Source: a virus. Taken from it: a stretch of 24,215 bases of DNA. Shown piece after piece: positions 8,885 to 16,433 of the stretch. Every line of letters begins with the position of its first letter. Within the stretch, counting starts at the first letter, position 1. The notes beneath the pieces are model-generated. The model had not been told where the DNA came from. It saw nothing but the letters and a program-made list of their open reading frames with translations, and did not search any database. Made by a program: the position numbers and the translations under genes. The stretch lies in the IMG/VR virus record IMGVR_UViG_3300002121_000019, positions 805 through 25,019 of that record; one strand, written 5' to 3'.

Positions 8885-9052
8885 TTATTGTACTGCGCGT
8901 ACATTTTCAATAATTTCTATACGGAAAAGTAGTTTAGGTATAACACTATAATAAAGATTATAGTTCATTATATAATTGAATAGATAAAGTATCGCCAACG
9001 CATCGGCAATGTGCGCGGCGGCAAGGAATAGCTGGAGGATGTGAAGGGTCAT
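8885..9052 (-). CDS. Small hydrophobic membrane protein, 55 aa
   Basis: A short gene starting one base after the tail fibre stop (TAATATG at 9056-9050), giving MTLHILQLFLAAAHIADALA and 55 residues. A longer version from 9103 exists but would lie inside the tail fibre gene. Residues 3-30 are almost wholly hydrophobic (ILQLFLAAAHIADALAILYL) and should span the membrane. A short Asn/Tyr-rich stretch and a basic tail follow. It precedes the 96-aa/endolysin pair, so it may be a second holin-like or lysis-control protein. The tight junction is the main evidence that it is real. Confidence 0.5.
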   Translation of the reverse strand: MTLHILQLFLAAAHIADALAILYLFNYIMNYNLYYSVIPKLLFRIEIIENVRAVQ

Positions 9053-9053
9053 A

Positions 9054-11057
9054 TTAAGCAATCGTCCCAACAGGGAAATATCTATCCCCGACGCCCACAA
9101 CATTCACCTTCACAAAATGCGTTGTAGTTAGTGTTTTCGCTGCTACTGCCTCAATCGCGTTTCCGGTTCCAATTGTGGTATCCAGCATCATCATTTGTTC
9201 GCTCACGTCTCGCTGCTCCAGCACTAGAGTTGGAATAGCAGCAGTGGTGCTAGCCTGATCCACTACGAGTTTTCCGGTAGTCGGACTCGTCGTCCCGATA
9301 CCGACGTTGCCGTCGCCTCTTACTAGAAACAGACTTGTCCCGCCGTTGTATGTCACAGTATTGGCGCGAACATGTAAAACCTCGACATCAGAGCCGTCAT
9401 CAACCGTTGAAATCACCGTTCCATCTCGCTCAGATACATTAGTAATATTGGCCAGCCAAATAGCAGGCACATTCGCGCCCATTCCGTCTGCTTGAACTTC
9501 AAATTTACTTCCCGGTCCCGTCGTCCCGATGCCGACGTTGCCGGAGGTCGGCTGCAAGATCACATAACTAGTCGTCTTGGTTGCGTGCGATGTGCCCTCT
9601 ATCGTAATGTCACCGTCGGCAGCAGCCGAACCATATAGAGTTGGAATTGTTCCTACGCCGCTGACGGTGAGGTTGTCATCCACGATCACGCTGTTCGGCG
9701 TGCGGATTGTATCAGCACTAGGTGTATAAAATCCTATATTGGGTGCGACACTTCCAGTAAGTTCTAACCCACCAACATTAAGAAATGTAGTAGACGGTAT
9801 TATTACTCGTCCAGTTCCTTTAGGTGTAATATTAAGATCAATATTAGCATCCGAACCTTGAGCACTTAATACAGGTCCAGAAAGAGTTGCAGCACCAGCA
9901 GCTTGTAGGAAGTTCGCTGCGCTAGCTACCCGTAGTATCTTAAATTGTTCAAGTGTATTGGTATCGCTAAAGAAATCAATGTTACCAGTACCTTTACTAC
10001 TTATCCTTAGTCCTACATTAGTTTCACCTATTGATTGTAATATTGGAGATGCTGTAGTAAGTCCAGTAGTTATACTAATACCATTAGGTGCATTTGCTGC
10101 ACCACCTAAAAGTTGAAGCATTTTTTGATTAAGAGGATTGATAAAAGCGTAACCACCAGTACCTTTAGTATACATTTCTATACCAATATTAGCATCACTA
10201 CCTATCGCTTTTAAGACTGTAGGTTGCCCAGTAATACCAGGTGCAACTTGAAAATAATTAACAACTGTAGAACCGCTATCTGTAAATTGAATCATATTCT
10301 TACCAGCAAATTGTATTTGATTACCGCCACCAGTGCTAATACCTAATTGCCCAGCATTTTGTTTGATAAGTTTACCTGTAGTACCATCGAAAACTACAAT
10401 ATAATTATCTGTAGAAGAAGCAGGTCCTGTAACATCTCCGCCAGCACCAACAGTTACAAATTCAAGTCCAGTTTCACCAGCATTAACCTTAACTGTTTTA
10501 CTAGCTTGTCCTGTATAAGCACTAGGTGTATCTGTAAGACCTAAGAAGTTTCCAGCAGCAGCAACAGCAAATTCTAATGCAGTTTCTCCTGCATTAACAC
10601 GTACTGCTTTTAATGCTTCTCCAGTATAACTACCAGGTGTATCACTAAGACCAAGAAAATTAGTAACACCACTAGCAGGTGTCGCCCATTTAATACCACT
10701 AGTCTCAACACTATCCGCTGTAAGTACCTGTCCGTTAGTGCCGACACCAAGCCGGGCAATTACGTCGGCAGCAGTAGCAACAAGTAGGTCACCTTTAGCA
10801 TCTGCCAATGTGCGCAGGAGTACATCCGCAGGAAGATCAGCATTGACAAGAGCACGAAAAGATGGTATGCCAGCTACACCAGAAGGACTAGCAAGCAACA
10901 AATTCTGAAGTTGTGAAGCAAGAGTAAATGTAAGATTACCAGCCGTAGTTACAGGACTACCTGAAACACTAAAGATATTAGGAGCAACAAGACCTACAGA
11001 AGTAACAGTCCCCGCACTTGTTATATTTATACGAGTACCAAGAGGCTGAAGAAACAC
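9054..11057 (-). CDS. Tail fibre / receptor-binding protein, 667 aa
   Basis: The start is a GTG at 11057, shown by GGAG six bases upstream in the short gap after the adaptor gene; no ATG is suitable. The N-terminal 60 residues are Thr/Val/Ser-rich beta sequence. Two 31-residue copies of a repeat lie at residues 133-163 and 170-200 (NFLGLSDTPGSYTGEALK and NFLGLTDTPSAYTGQASK). Later come many Gly/Thr-rich strands, including two GNVGIGTT motifs common in phage fibres and surface proteins. The C-terminal part ends in a compact segment (VVGVGDRYFPVGTIA). The protein should form a trimeric fibre that binds the host surface. The DNA for roughly the last 220 residues is clearly more G+C-rich than the rest, suggesting an exchanged receptor-binding end. 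No intramolecular chaperone motif was recognised. Confidence 0.82.
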   Translation of the reverse strand: MFLQPLGTRINITSAGTVTSVGLVAPNIFSVSGSPVTTAGNLTFTLASQLQNLLLASPSGVAGIPSFRALVNADLPADVLLRTLADAKGDLLVATAADVIARLGVGTNGQVLTADSVETSGIKWATPASGVTNFLGLSDTPGSYTGEALKAVRVNAGETALEFAVAAAGNFLGLTDTPSAYTGQASKTVKVNAGETGLEFVTVGAGGDVTGPASSTDNYIVVFDGTTGKLIKQNAGQLGISTGGGNQIQFAGKNMIQFTDSGSTVVNYFQVAPGITGQPTVLKAIGSDANIGIEMYTKGTGGYAFINPLNQKMLQLLGGAANAPNGISITTGLTTASPILQSIGETNVGLRISSKGTGNIDFFSDTNTLEQFKILRVASAANFLQAAGAATLSGPVLSAQGSDANIDLNITPKGTGRVIIPSTTFLNVGGLELTGSVAPNIGFYTPSADTIRTPNSVIVDDNLTVSGVGTIPTLYGSAAADGDITIEGTSHATKTTSYVILQPTSGNVGIGTTGPGSKFEVQADGMGANVPAIWLANITNVSERDGTVISTVDDGSDVEVLHVRANTVTYNGGTSLFLVRGDGNVGIGTTSPTTGKLVVDQASTTAAIPTLVLEQRDVSEQMMMLDTTIGTGNAIEAVAAKTLTTTHFVKVNVVGVGDRYFPVGTIA
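10458..10661 (-). repeat. Tandem 37-codon duplication inside the tail fibre gene
   Basis: Two adjacent copies encode NFLGL(S/T)DTP followed by (G/S)(S/A)YTG and end in VNAGET(A/G)LEF. Copy 1 lies at 10569-10661 and copy 2 at 10458-10550, on a 37-residue period. The copies differ at several positions, so the duplication is not recent. Such repeats lengthen fibre shafts. Confidence 0.85.
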
Positions 11058-11074
11058 TTAATGCTCCAAGGTGA

Positions 11075-11656
11075 TTAGGAAAGTTCTACACCTTCGCCTA
11101 TATCTGCATGAAAAGCATCAAGTAGCACTGTAGCCTTGGCTTGATATCGCGCGCGCTCTTGATCATTACCAATTTGACCCATGATATCCGCTACTGTCCA
11201 ATCATGTAGAGCTGGCCAAACTTCATCGAGCATCCAATCAGTATCTGCATCAGCTAGCATCGCTAAATGATATTGATAGTACGCAATTTCTAAACTAGAT
11301 TGTAGCTTACTAAGTTTAAACACGATATTGACACCACTACGGTACCAACTATCCAAGCATTCATGTCCATTAGGTTGAAAGATACGAGATGGATCTCTGT
11401 AGGCAAGATAAATACGATAGCCGGTAGGACGTATATATTTAATTTTCCTAAAGCGCGCAAAAGGTGCAGCATTGATAGCAAAAGACTGGGCATAATCGGT
11501 ACTTACTATGTTATGAGTAAGTTCTACACGATCATGTGCCCAGCCTTTAACAGCGAAGAGTCCAATTGCTCTGTTGATAGCAGCCTTTACTTCAGCAGTC
11601 TTATCAGGCCGCTTTGTAATGTTATTGATCAACTGGACTGCTTCGCTAAAGTCCAT
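11075..11656 (-). CDS. Head-to-tail adaptor (tail tubular protein A-like), 193 aa
   Basis: A 193-residue protein starting MDFSEAVQLINNITKRPDKT. The N-terminal half is helical (EVKAAINRAIGLFAVKGW). The middle has a strand-rich insert (FRKIKYIRPTGYRIYLAYRD) and the C-terminal half is helical again. This helix-insert-helix layout, about 200 residues, and place between capsid genes and the fibre fit the adaptor ring proteins of short-tailed phages (T7 gp11 type) that bind under the portal. AGAG lies upstream of the ATG. Assignment is from pattern and position; a head-completion protein of another family is the alternative. Confidence 0.62.
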   Translation of the reverse strand: MDFSEAVQLINNITKRPDKTAEVKAAINRAIGLFAVKGWAHDRVELTHNIVSTDYAQSFAINAAPFARFRKIKYIRPTGYRIYLAYRDPSRIFQPNGHECLDSWYRSGVNIVFKLSKLQSSLEIAYYQYHLAMLADADTDWMLDEVWPALHDWTVADIMGQIGNDQERARYQAKATVLLDAFHADIGEGVELS

Positions 11657-11677
11657 ACGCTATCTCTGCTTGGTCAC

Positions 11678-12061
11678 TTATGCTTTAGGTGCACCAAAGG
11701 TTGCAGCGGTAGAAGGTGCAGCACCAGTAGGTACAGGAGCAACAGCAGGATGAGCTACAGCACCGGTAGGTATAGCAGGTCGAACTGGCATTGCAGGTGG
11801 ATTCGGTTGTTTGATCGCAATAGCGCGTTGATAGGTAGCTTCATCAATTTCATGTACCATAAACATTGCAGATTTACGTGCAACAAAGTTCTTACGCACA
11901 TAATCAATAACAGCAGGATCTGTAGTGATAAGAAAATGATTCTTGAAAGCAACACGTTCACCGTATTTACTTCCACCTGTAGTTGTACATTTGAAGCCCA
12001 TGTTAGGAGCAGAACTGTGAAAGTAAGTCTGCTCAGGCTTCCCTTGTGGTTGCTGTACCAT
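11678..12061 (-). CDS. Small head-module protein with Pro/Ala-rich tail, 127 aa
   Basis: A 127-residue protein starting MVQQPQGKPE with a strong AAGGAG upstream. The first 85 residues look like a small folded domain (TYFHSSAPNMGFKCTTTGGS, then a helical TTDPAVIDYVRKNF). The last 40 residues are Pro/Ala/Val/Thr repeats (AMPVRPAIPTGAVAHP) that are probably disordered. The gene follows the major capsid gene directly. A capsid decoration or head-completion protein is plausible; I do not recognise the family with certainty. Confidence 0.65.
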   Translation of the reverse strand: MVQQPQGKPEQTYFHSSAPNMGFKCTTTGGSKYGERVAFKNHFLITTDPAVIDYVRKNFVARKSAMFMVHEIDEATYQRAIAIKQPNPPAMPVRPAIPTGAVAHPAVAPVPTGAAPSTAATFGAPKA

Positions 12062-12074
12062 CGCTTAGCTCCTT

Positions 12075-12103
12075 GGTTAAGAGATTATTATAGCTGATTA
12101 ACC
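12075..12103 (-). other. Inverted repeat GGTTAA...TTAACC after the capsid gene
   Basis: A perfect 6-bp inverted repeat overlaps the capsid stop codon, with a 17-base A+T-rich loop. There is no T-run after it, so it is not a standard terminator. It might slow ribosomes or protect the capsid mRNA end, or be chance. Confidence 0.25.
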
Positions 12104-13303
12104 AACATCGCCTTGTGTTAGACCGTATACGATAGCATTACCAGCGGGATTCAGATCCTCTACAGCAAATTCAGTTGTAAAGCTACCACCTTCGCTATCA
12201 ACGCCGTTAGCATTGTTCTTGCCTGTACCACCAAATTCTTCAGGCCGTGTATCTCGACCATCCATGTAAGCAAGTTTGATAGCAGGCATGTCCAGGACTA
12301 CCATCAATCCAGCCATACCACTGAGACCATTGAGAATAGGATGTTCAATGAGATTTACGGCACCTTTGTAGAAGAGAAAGCGATTGAAAGAGAGACCAAA
12401 AGCCCCAGTCTGACCTTGCATCATTTGTACTTGACCGTTCATACGTGCAATATCATTGATAACTTTCATTGCTGTAGAACCAACAAATGCAACGCGCTGT
12501 TTGCTATCACCGAGATCATGTGAGAATGTCCAAGCAGGTTCCAGGAATCCAACAAGTTGTGTGAGATTTGTAGTTGCACCAGCAGTATTTGTATTTGCAG
12601 CAGCATATTGTTCGGTAGCATCCACTACACCTTGTGTGCTATGTAAAGGTTGCGCTCCTGTAACATCCATTTTAGCTTGTCCGAACAGGATAGCACTTTC
12701 AATGTCCACACTGTGTAGCAATGCTCCATCTTTGCGACTTTCAGCGATGTTAGTAAAGCCCATTTCTGTAAGACTGGCTCTCGCTGTATCAGTTACAGCC
12801 CATGCATTACGGAAGATTTGTGTAAAGTTGCTGACATAGACTGTAGTGAGCCCGCGAGCTGTTGGACGTGCAGAACCTTCTTCGAATGCAGTACCAATGA
12901 CAAGCAACACTTGAGCAGCCGCAATATCAACAGCAGCAACACGACCGAAAGCACGAGTAACTGTTACGTGTGTACCATCAGGTACAGCTGTAACACGCAT
13001 GTTCTCTTGTGTAGCAGGATTGAATAAAACCATATTGACTTGAATTCCAGCACTTGAAACCACAAGCAAGTTAGTAGTTGCAGCAGCATTGATCCCATCA
13101 CTCGCAACAGTAGCAAACGCAAGTGTCTTGGTAAAGTAACCATGTGTGGAAGATACAGCACGACTTCTACCGGTTTGAGAAGTGAGAGCAAAGATAGGTG
13201 CAGCACCATCTGGGAACAAGCGCAGCATCGCCGCAGCGAAACTTCTCTTGTTCAGCTCAGCTGGATTGACTGTGGTGTTGAACACACCACTATAGAACCC
13301 CAT
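12098..13303 (-). CDS. Major capsid protein, SU10/DUF5309-like, 401 aa
   Basis: A 401-residue protein directly after the scaffold gene, with AGGAG nine bases before the ATG. The run from about 139 to 208 (AFEEGSARP, then YVSNFTQIFRNAWAVTDTA, then SRKDGALLHSVDIESAILFG) matches what I know of the DUF5309/SU10-type capsid family: an FEEGS motif, a (Y/N)-x-TQIFR motif, and a helix ending in IE-x-x-(I/L)LFG. This family has the HK97 fold. The later part (AFVGSTAMKVINDIA; GLMVVLDMPAIKLAYMDGR) is also typical. The gene is the expected size and in the expected place after a scaffold, so it should form the head shell. Confidence 0.85.
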   Translation of the reverse strand: MGFYSGVFNTTVNPAELNKRSFAAAMLRLFPDGAAPIFALTSQTGRSRAVSSTHGYFTKTLAFATVASDGINAAATTNLLVVSSAGIQVNMVLFNPATQENMRVTAVPDGTHVTVTRAFGRVAAVDIAAAQVLLVIGTAFEEGSARPTARGLTTVYVSNFTQIFRNAWAVTDTARASLTEMGFTNIAESRKDGALLHSVDIESAILFGQAKMDVTGAQPLHSTQGVVDATEQYAAANTNTAGATTNLTQLVGFLEPAWTFSHDLGDSKQRVAFVGSTAMKVINDIARMNGQVQMMQGQTGAFGLSFNRFLFYKGAVNLIEHPILNGLSGMAGLMVVLDMPAIKLAYMDGRDTRPEEFGGTGKNNANGVDSEGGSFTTEFAVEDLNPAGNAIVYGLTQGDVG

Positions 13304-13330
13304 GCAGAATCTCCTGGCGCTTTTAGCGCA

Positions 13331-14158
13331 TTAGGACGGAGTTTTATCTTTCAGGTAGCCATCCCAATCAAAGTTCTCCATCTCCATCTTTGCAGGCCGT
13401 CTACCTTGTTTTGGTTCACCTTCTTCATCTACTTCGGTGGAACCAAAATTAGGATTGATAGCCTTTGCCATGTCGGTGAAGAAACTCTGTGCTTTCTCTG
13501 CAATCCAGTCAGGCGTCTGATCGGGATACTTATGAGCTAACTGACTGCTAATAAGTTCCATATGCGCCTTAACAACAGGATTACTTTGCGCGCTTGGGAG
13601 TGATGCTGCTTTGGTGGTTGCAAGGAGATTGCGGAGTTGCTTAGGGAGTCCTTGCTGCTCATGTGCGGTACGCAATCCAACAAAGCGGTCTGTCAGTGTT
13701 GACATATGCTCCATTGCTTTAGCGTATGCCTGCCGTCCCACATGTTGCATAATATCCATGTGATCGGCAGGACTTAGATTTCCAGCAGCTACCTTATCTG
13801 CTAACTCTTTCGGTAAACCATCAGTAAAGTTAAGAGAACCAGCAGCTTTAGTAACAATTTCAGATGATAACTTGAATTCAGGCGCTTTAGGTGCCGCAGG
13901 ATCTTCAGTATTATGGAACAAATCTTTGTAAAGGTCAAGAGGATTTTTGAAATTGTTGGGATCATTACTAGCAGTTCCAGTAGCAGGTGTACCATCAGGA
14001 TTAGCAGGTGCTCCCCCTTGTGCAGGAGTTCCACCCGCAACAGGCTGTCCACCTTGTCCTGTTGGTGTACCACTTACAGGTTGTTGAGGTGTCACAGGTA
14101 CTGCTTTAGCTGTTGCGCTTTTACCGAAGTTACCGAAAAAGTCCATGACGCCTGGCAT
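13331..14158 (-). CDS. Scaffolding protein, 275 aa
   Basis: A 275-residue protein immediately before the capsid gene. AAGGA seven bases upstream supports the first ATG (MPGVMDFFGNF). Residues about 20-70 are a Pro/Gly/Gln/Ala-rich disordered stretch (GTPAQGGAPANPDGTPATGT). About 90-235 are helical. The end is charged and includes a basic patch (EEGEPKQGRRPAKMEMENF), as scaffold C-termini that bind the capsid usually do. The composition and position are those of phage scaffolds, which direct shell assembly and then leave. There is no visible protease domain, so this is not an obvious protease-scaffold fusion. Confidence 0.78.
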   Translation of the reverse strand: MPGVMDFFGNFGKSATAKAVPVTPQQPVSGTPTGQGGQPVAGGTPAQGGAPANPDGTPATGTASNDPNNFKNPLDLYKDLFHNTEDPAAPKAPEFKLSSEIVTKAAGSLNFTDGLPKELADKVAAGNLSPADHMDIMQHVGRQAYAKAMEHMSTLTDRFVGLRTAHEQQGLPKQLRNLLATTKAASLPSAQSNPVVKAHMELISSQLAHKYPDQTPDWIAEKAQSFFTDMAKAINPNFGSTEVDEEGEPKQGRRPAKMEMENFDWDGYLKDKTPS

Positions 14159-14179
14159 AAGTATTCCTTGGTGTGGTTA

Positions 14180-14449
14180 TTACGTTTGTTGCGATCCTAT
14201 ATTAACGGATTGCAGCATATGCACTACGCTGATACCCCCTTTAACATAGGATTGCTTAAGTGCGTGTTCCTGTAAATCAGCGCTTATTACTGGTAACGGT
14301 ATATTAGCATTATCAGTAATAAGCCCCCATAATACTATATTAAGATATTTAATCATTACAGGTTCAGCAAGAAGTTGACGAAGTATAGTTTCCTCGGTAG
14401 GAGTAAACTGTGTTGGAGGAGGTAGCAATTGAAGTTGAGTTATTTCCAC
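14180..14449 (-). CDS. Unknown small protein between portal and scaffold, 89 aa
   Basis: An 89-residue protein beginning at a GTG at 14449 with GGGGA about six bases upstream, nine bases after the portal stop. It starts MEITQLQLLPPPTQFTPTEE. A helical segment about 18-50 contains hydrophobic residues (MIKYLNIVLWGLI) but is probably not a membrane helix. No motif is recognised. Its place suggests a small head-assembly or portal-associated protein. Confidence 0.6.
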   Translation of the reverse strand: MEITQLQLLPPPTQFTPTEETILRQLLAEPVMIKYLNIVLWGLITDNANIPLPVISADLQEHALKQSYVKGGISVVHMLQSVNIGSQQT

Positions 14450-14458
14450 CTATATCCC

Positions 14459-16423
14459 CTATGTACCTTGACCTGCCTGTGGAGTCACCGCGGCACCTGG
14501 TGTAGCAGGTATTGCTGCTGCCGGTTGTGCTTGTTGTGCCGCAGTTGGTAGATATTTATCAATACCTTTAACTCCACCAAGTGACATAAGATGTGCAAAC
14601 ATACGTGGAAGAGCTGGTCCCCATGCAAGTTGTAATGGTTGACTTTGACCGATAAGTTGCATACCTTGTGAAAGTACTTCTGTAGCTGCCATCTTCTCAG
14701 CAGGATGAAATCCATCAGCAAGTTCGAAATTACCTATCTTAGCTTTAATAGCCTCTAATTCCTTAGCTGTAATATTATAGATCTCTCCGCTTCTCATGTT
14801 CTGAAACGGACCACTAACACCATATTGATATATATTAAGTTTAATCTGTTCTTTTAGAGGTAGAAACTTCTGGTATTCTAAGCAAAGTGCAGGAAGTCGT
14901 AGACGTTTACCAGCATTACCCATTGTATCATTCCATTCTTTACGTGTTTTATTACCTTTTTGAAATTGTCCTTGTGAAGGTTGATTAAGCCCATTAACAT
15001 TATCAGCCATACTTAAGATGTTACGCATATCTTGTATTACAGTTTCAGTACCGCGACTATCAAATGGAATTTGCTTATAACTTGCTTCAAGAGTCTTACC
15101 ACTCAGTAAGGAGTTAGGTTTAATAGGTATCTTTGCAGCAGGAAAAGGAGCATTGATATCATCTTTATTGACTACCATTGGATCATATAGCGCACGGTCC
15201 ATAACAGCACGCCGAGCACTATTTAACCGAATGCTGAAGAGTTTAGATGCAGCTTCTTGAAAAGGTATTCCACGTTCACCCATACTTTCAGTTTGTGTAC
15301 CAAAACCATCTTCAAAAGGTTGACTAACAATGATAGGAATCATATCATAGAGACTATAAATCCTTTTAGCATATACAAGCTTTTCATGATTTACATAGCA
15401 AAGTTTCCAGACTTGCGGTGTTCCTTTACGTGGAACATCCATACCGTGCTCTTCAGGTATAACACGTACATATAATGTAACAAACTCATACATATCTGAC
15501 ATATTTTGATACCGCGCAGAAGCACTCTTAGTCCCTGTAAGATAGGCTACCCAATCCATGAGACCAGCTTTAGCTAAGTCACGTCGGATTATGATATTAG
15601 AAATTTGAGGTGCTTGATGATAATAACCCATATGAAGTGGAGAAGATGTAGCTGAACCAATACCTAGCTTACTATTGTAGGCTTGTGAAGTGTGATAACC
15701 GTCCCCGGTTGTAGCAAAGTAGGCCAACCTTCTCTTTAGTTCCACCCTGCTTATAATTTCAATATAACCAGCATATTCACCATGATATGGTACATCAACT
15801 GGAGCAACACGATCATCGTAGATTACATTATATGGATCGAGTCGATTGATCTTGTTTATGTAATACTGTTGAGCAGTAAGTTTATTCGCGCGAGCTTCTG
15901 TGCCACTTCCAGTAACTTGGTCATAAGAAGAAAGTGCTGTATAAAGATCCAATGGGCACCAATCAATTTCAAGCGCACTAAAGTTGTATTTTGTATCATC
16001 TCGTAAGGACATAAGAAGATGCCGTGGATAGCGACCACGAATAGCATGATCATCTACAATACTTTGTAGCTTTTCGCTTTCAACAAGATTATCAACAGTA
16101 GAAACAACTGGAAAAATAGGAAAACCGCTAAGGAAAATGTCTGCGAAGTATCCTACGTAGCTATCAACTTGACTAACCACAACAGGGACAGTAATGTCAT
16201 CAACATCTACTCCGCATGGTACATCTCCTGCTATTGGATCTTCTCCGTTTCCTGTATTGTTTTGTGTGTACTTATAACGAGCATATGCGATATCGATAAA
16301 TTCCATCTTGTTACGAAGTTCATTTGTACGTTGATGTAGATCAAGCACAATCTTACAGTAAGCAAGTAAGGAAGCTTGTGCCTCTGCACTTAGACGTAAC
16401 GCCGTAGATACTGCTTGCGCCAT
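14459..16423 (-). CDS. Portal protein, 654 aa
   Basis: A 654-residue protein following the large terminase by ten bases, with AAGGGG before the ATG. The N-terminal part is helical (LLAYCKIVLDLHQRTNELRN), followed by DSYVGYFADIFLSGFPIFPV at about 87-106, a pattern usual in portals of short-tailed phages. The middle is mixed alpha/beta, with a helical stretch likely to line the channel. The C-terminus is an Ala/Pro/Gln-rich tail (AAQQAQPAAAIPATPGAA). Length and gene order (terminase, portal, scaffold, capsid) fit. It should form the ring through which DNA enters and leaves the head. Confidence 0.85.
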   Translation of the reverse strand: MAQAVSTALRLSAEAQASLLAYCKIVLDLHQRTNELRNKMEFIDIAYARYKYTQNNTGNGEDPIAGDVPCGVDVDDITVPVVVSQVDSYVGYFADIFLSGFPIFPVVSTVDNLVESEKLQSIVDDHAIRGRYPRHLLMSLRDDTKYNFSALEIDWCPLDLYTALSSYDQVTGSGTEARANKLTAQQYYINKINRLDPYNVIYDDRVAPVDVPYHGEYAGYIEIISRVELKRRLAYFATTGDGYHTSQAYNSKLGIGSATSSPLHMGYYHQAPQISNIIIRRDLAKAGLMDWVAYLTGTKSASARYQNMSDMYEFVTLYVRVIPEEHGMDVPRKGTPQVWKLCYVNHEKLVYAKRIYSLYDMIPIIVSQPFEDGFGTQTESMGERGIPFQEAASKLFSIRLNSARRAVMDRALYDPMVVNKDDINAPFPAAKIPIKPNSLLSGKTLEASYKQIPFDSRGTETVIQDMRNILSMADNVNGLNQPSQGQFQKGNKTRKEWNDTMGNAGKRLRLPALCLEYQKFLPLKEQIKLNIYQYGVSGPFQNMRSGEIYNITAKELEAIKAKIGNFELADGFHPAEKMAATEVLSQGMQLIGQSQPLQLAWGPALPRMFAHLMSLGGVKGIDKYLPTAAQQAQPAAAIPATPGAAVTPQAGQGT

Positions 16424-16433
16424 ACTATACCCC

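Noticed and set aside
12087-12092. A perfect TATAAT on the minus strand after the capsid gene
   Set aside because: No TG extension and no -35-like sequence at a proper distance; A+T-rich spacer chance match.
11363-12097. A 244-codon plus-strand frame opposite the adaptor and 127-aa genes
   Set aside because: It is antisense to two well-supported genes and their gap, is rich in Cys, Ser and Arg as shadow frames are, and has no ribosome-binding site.
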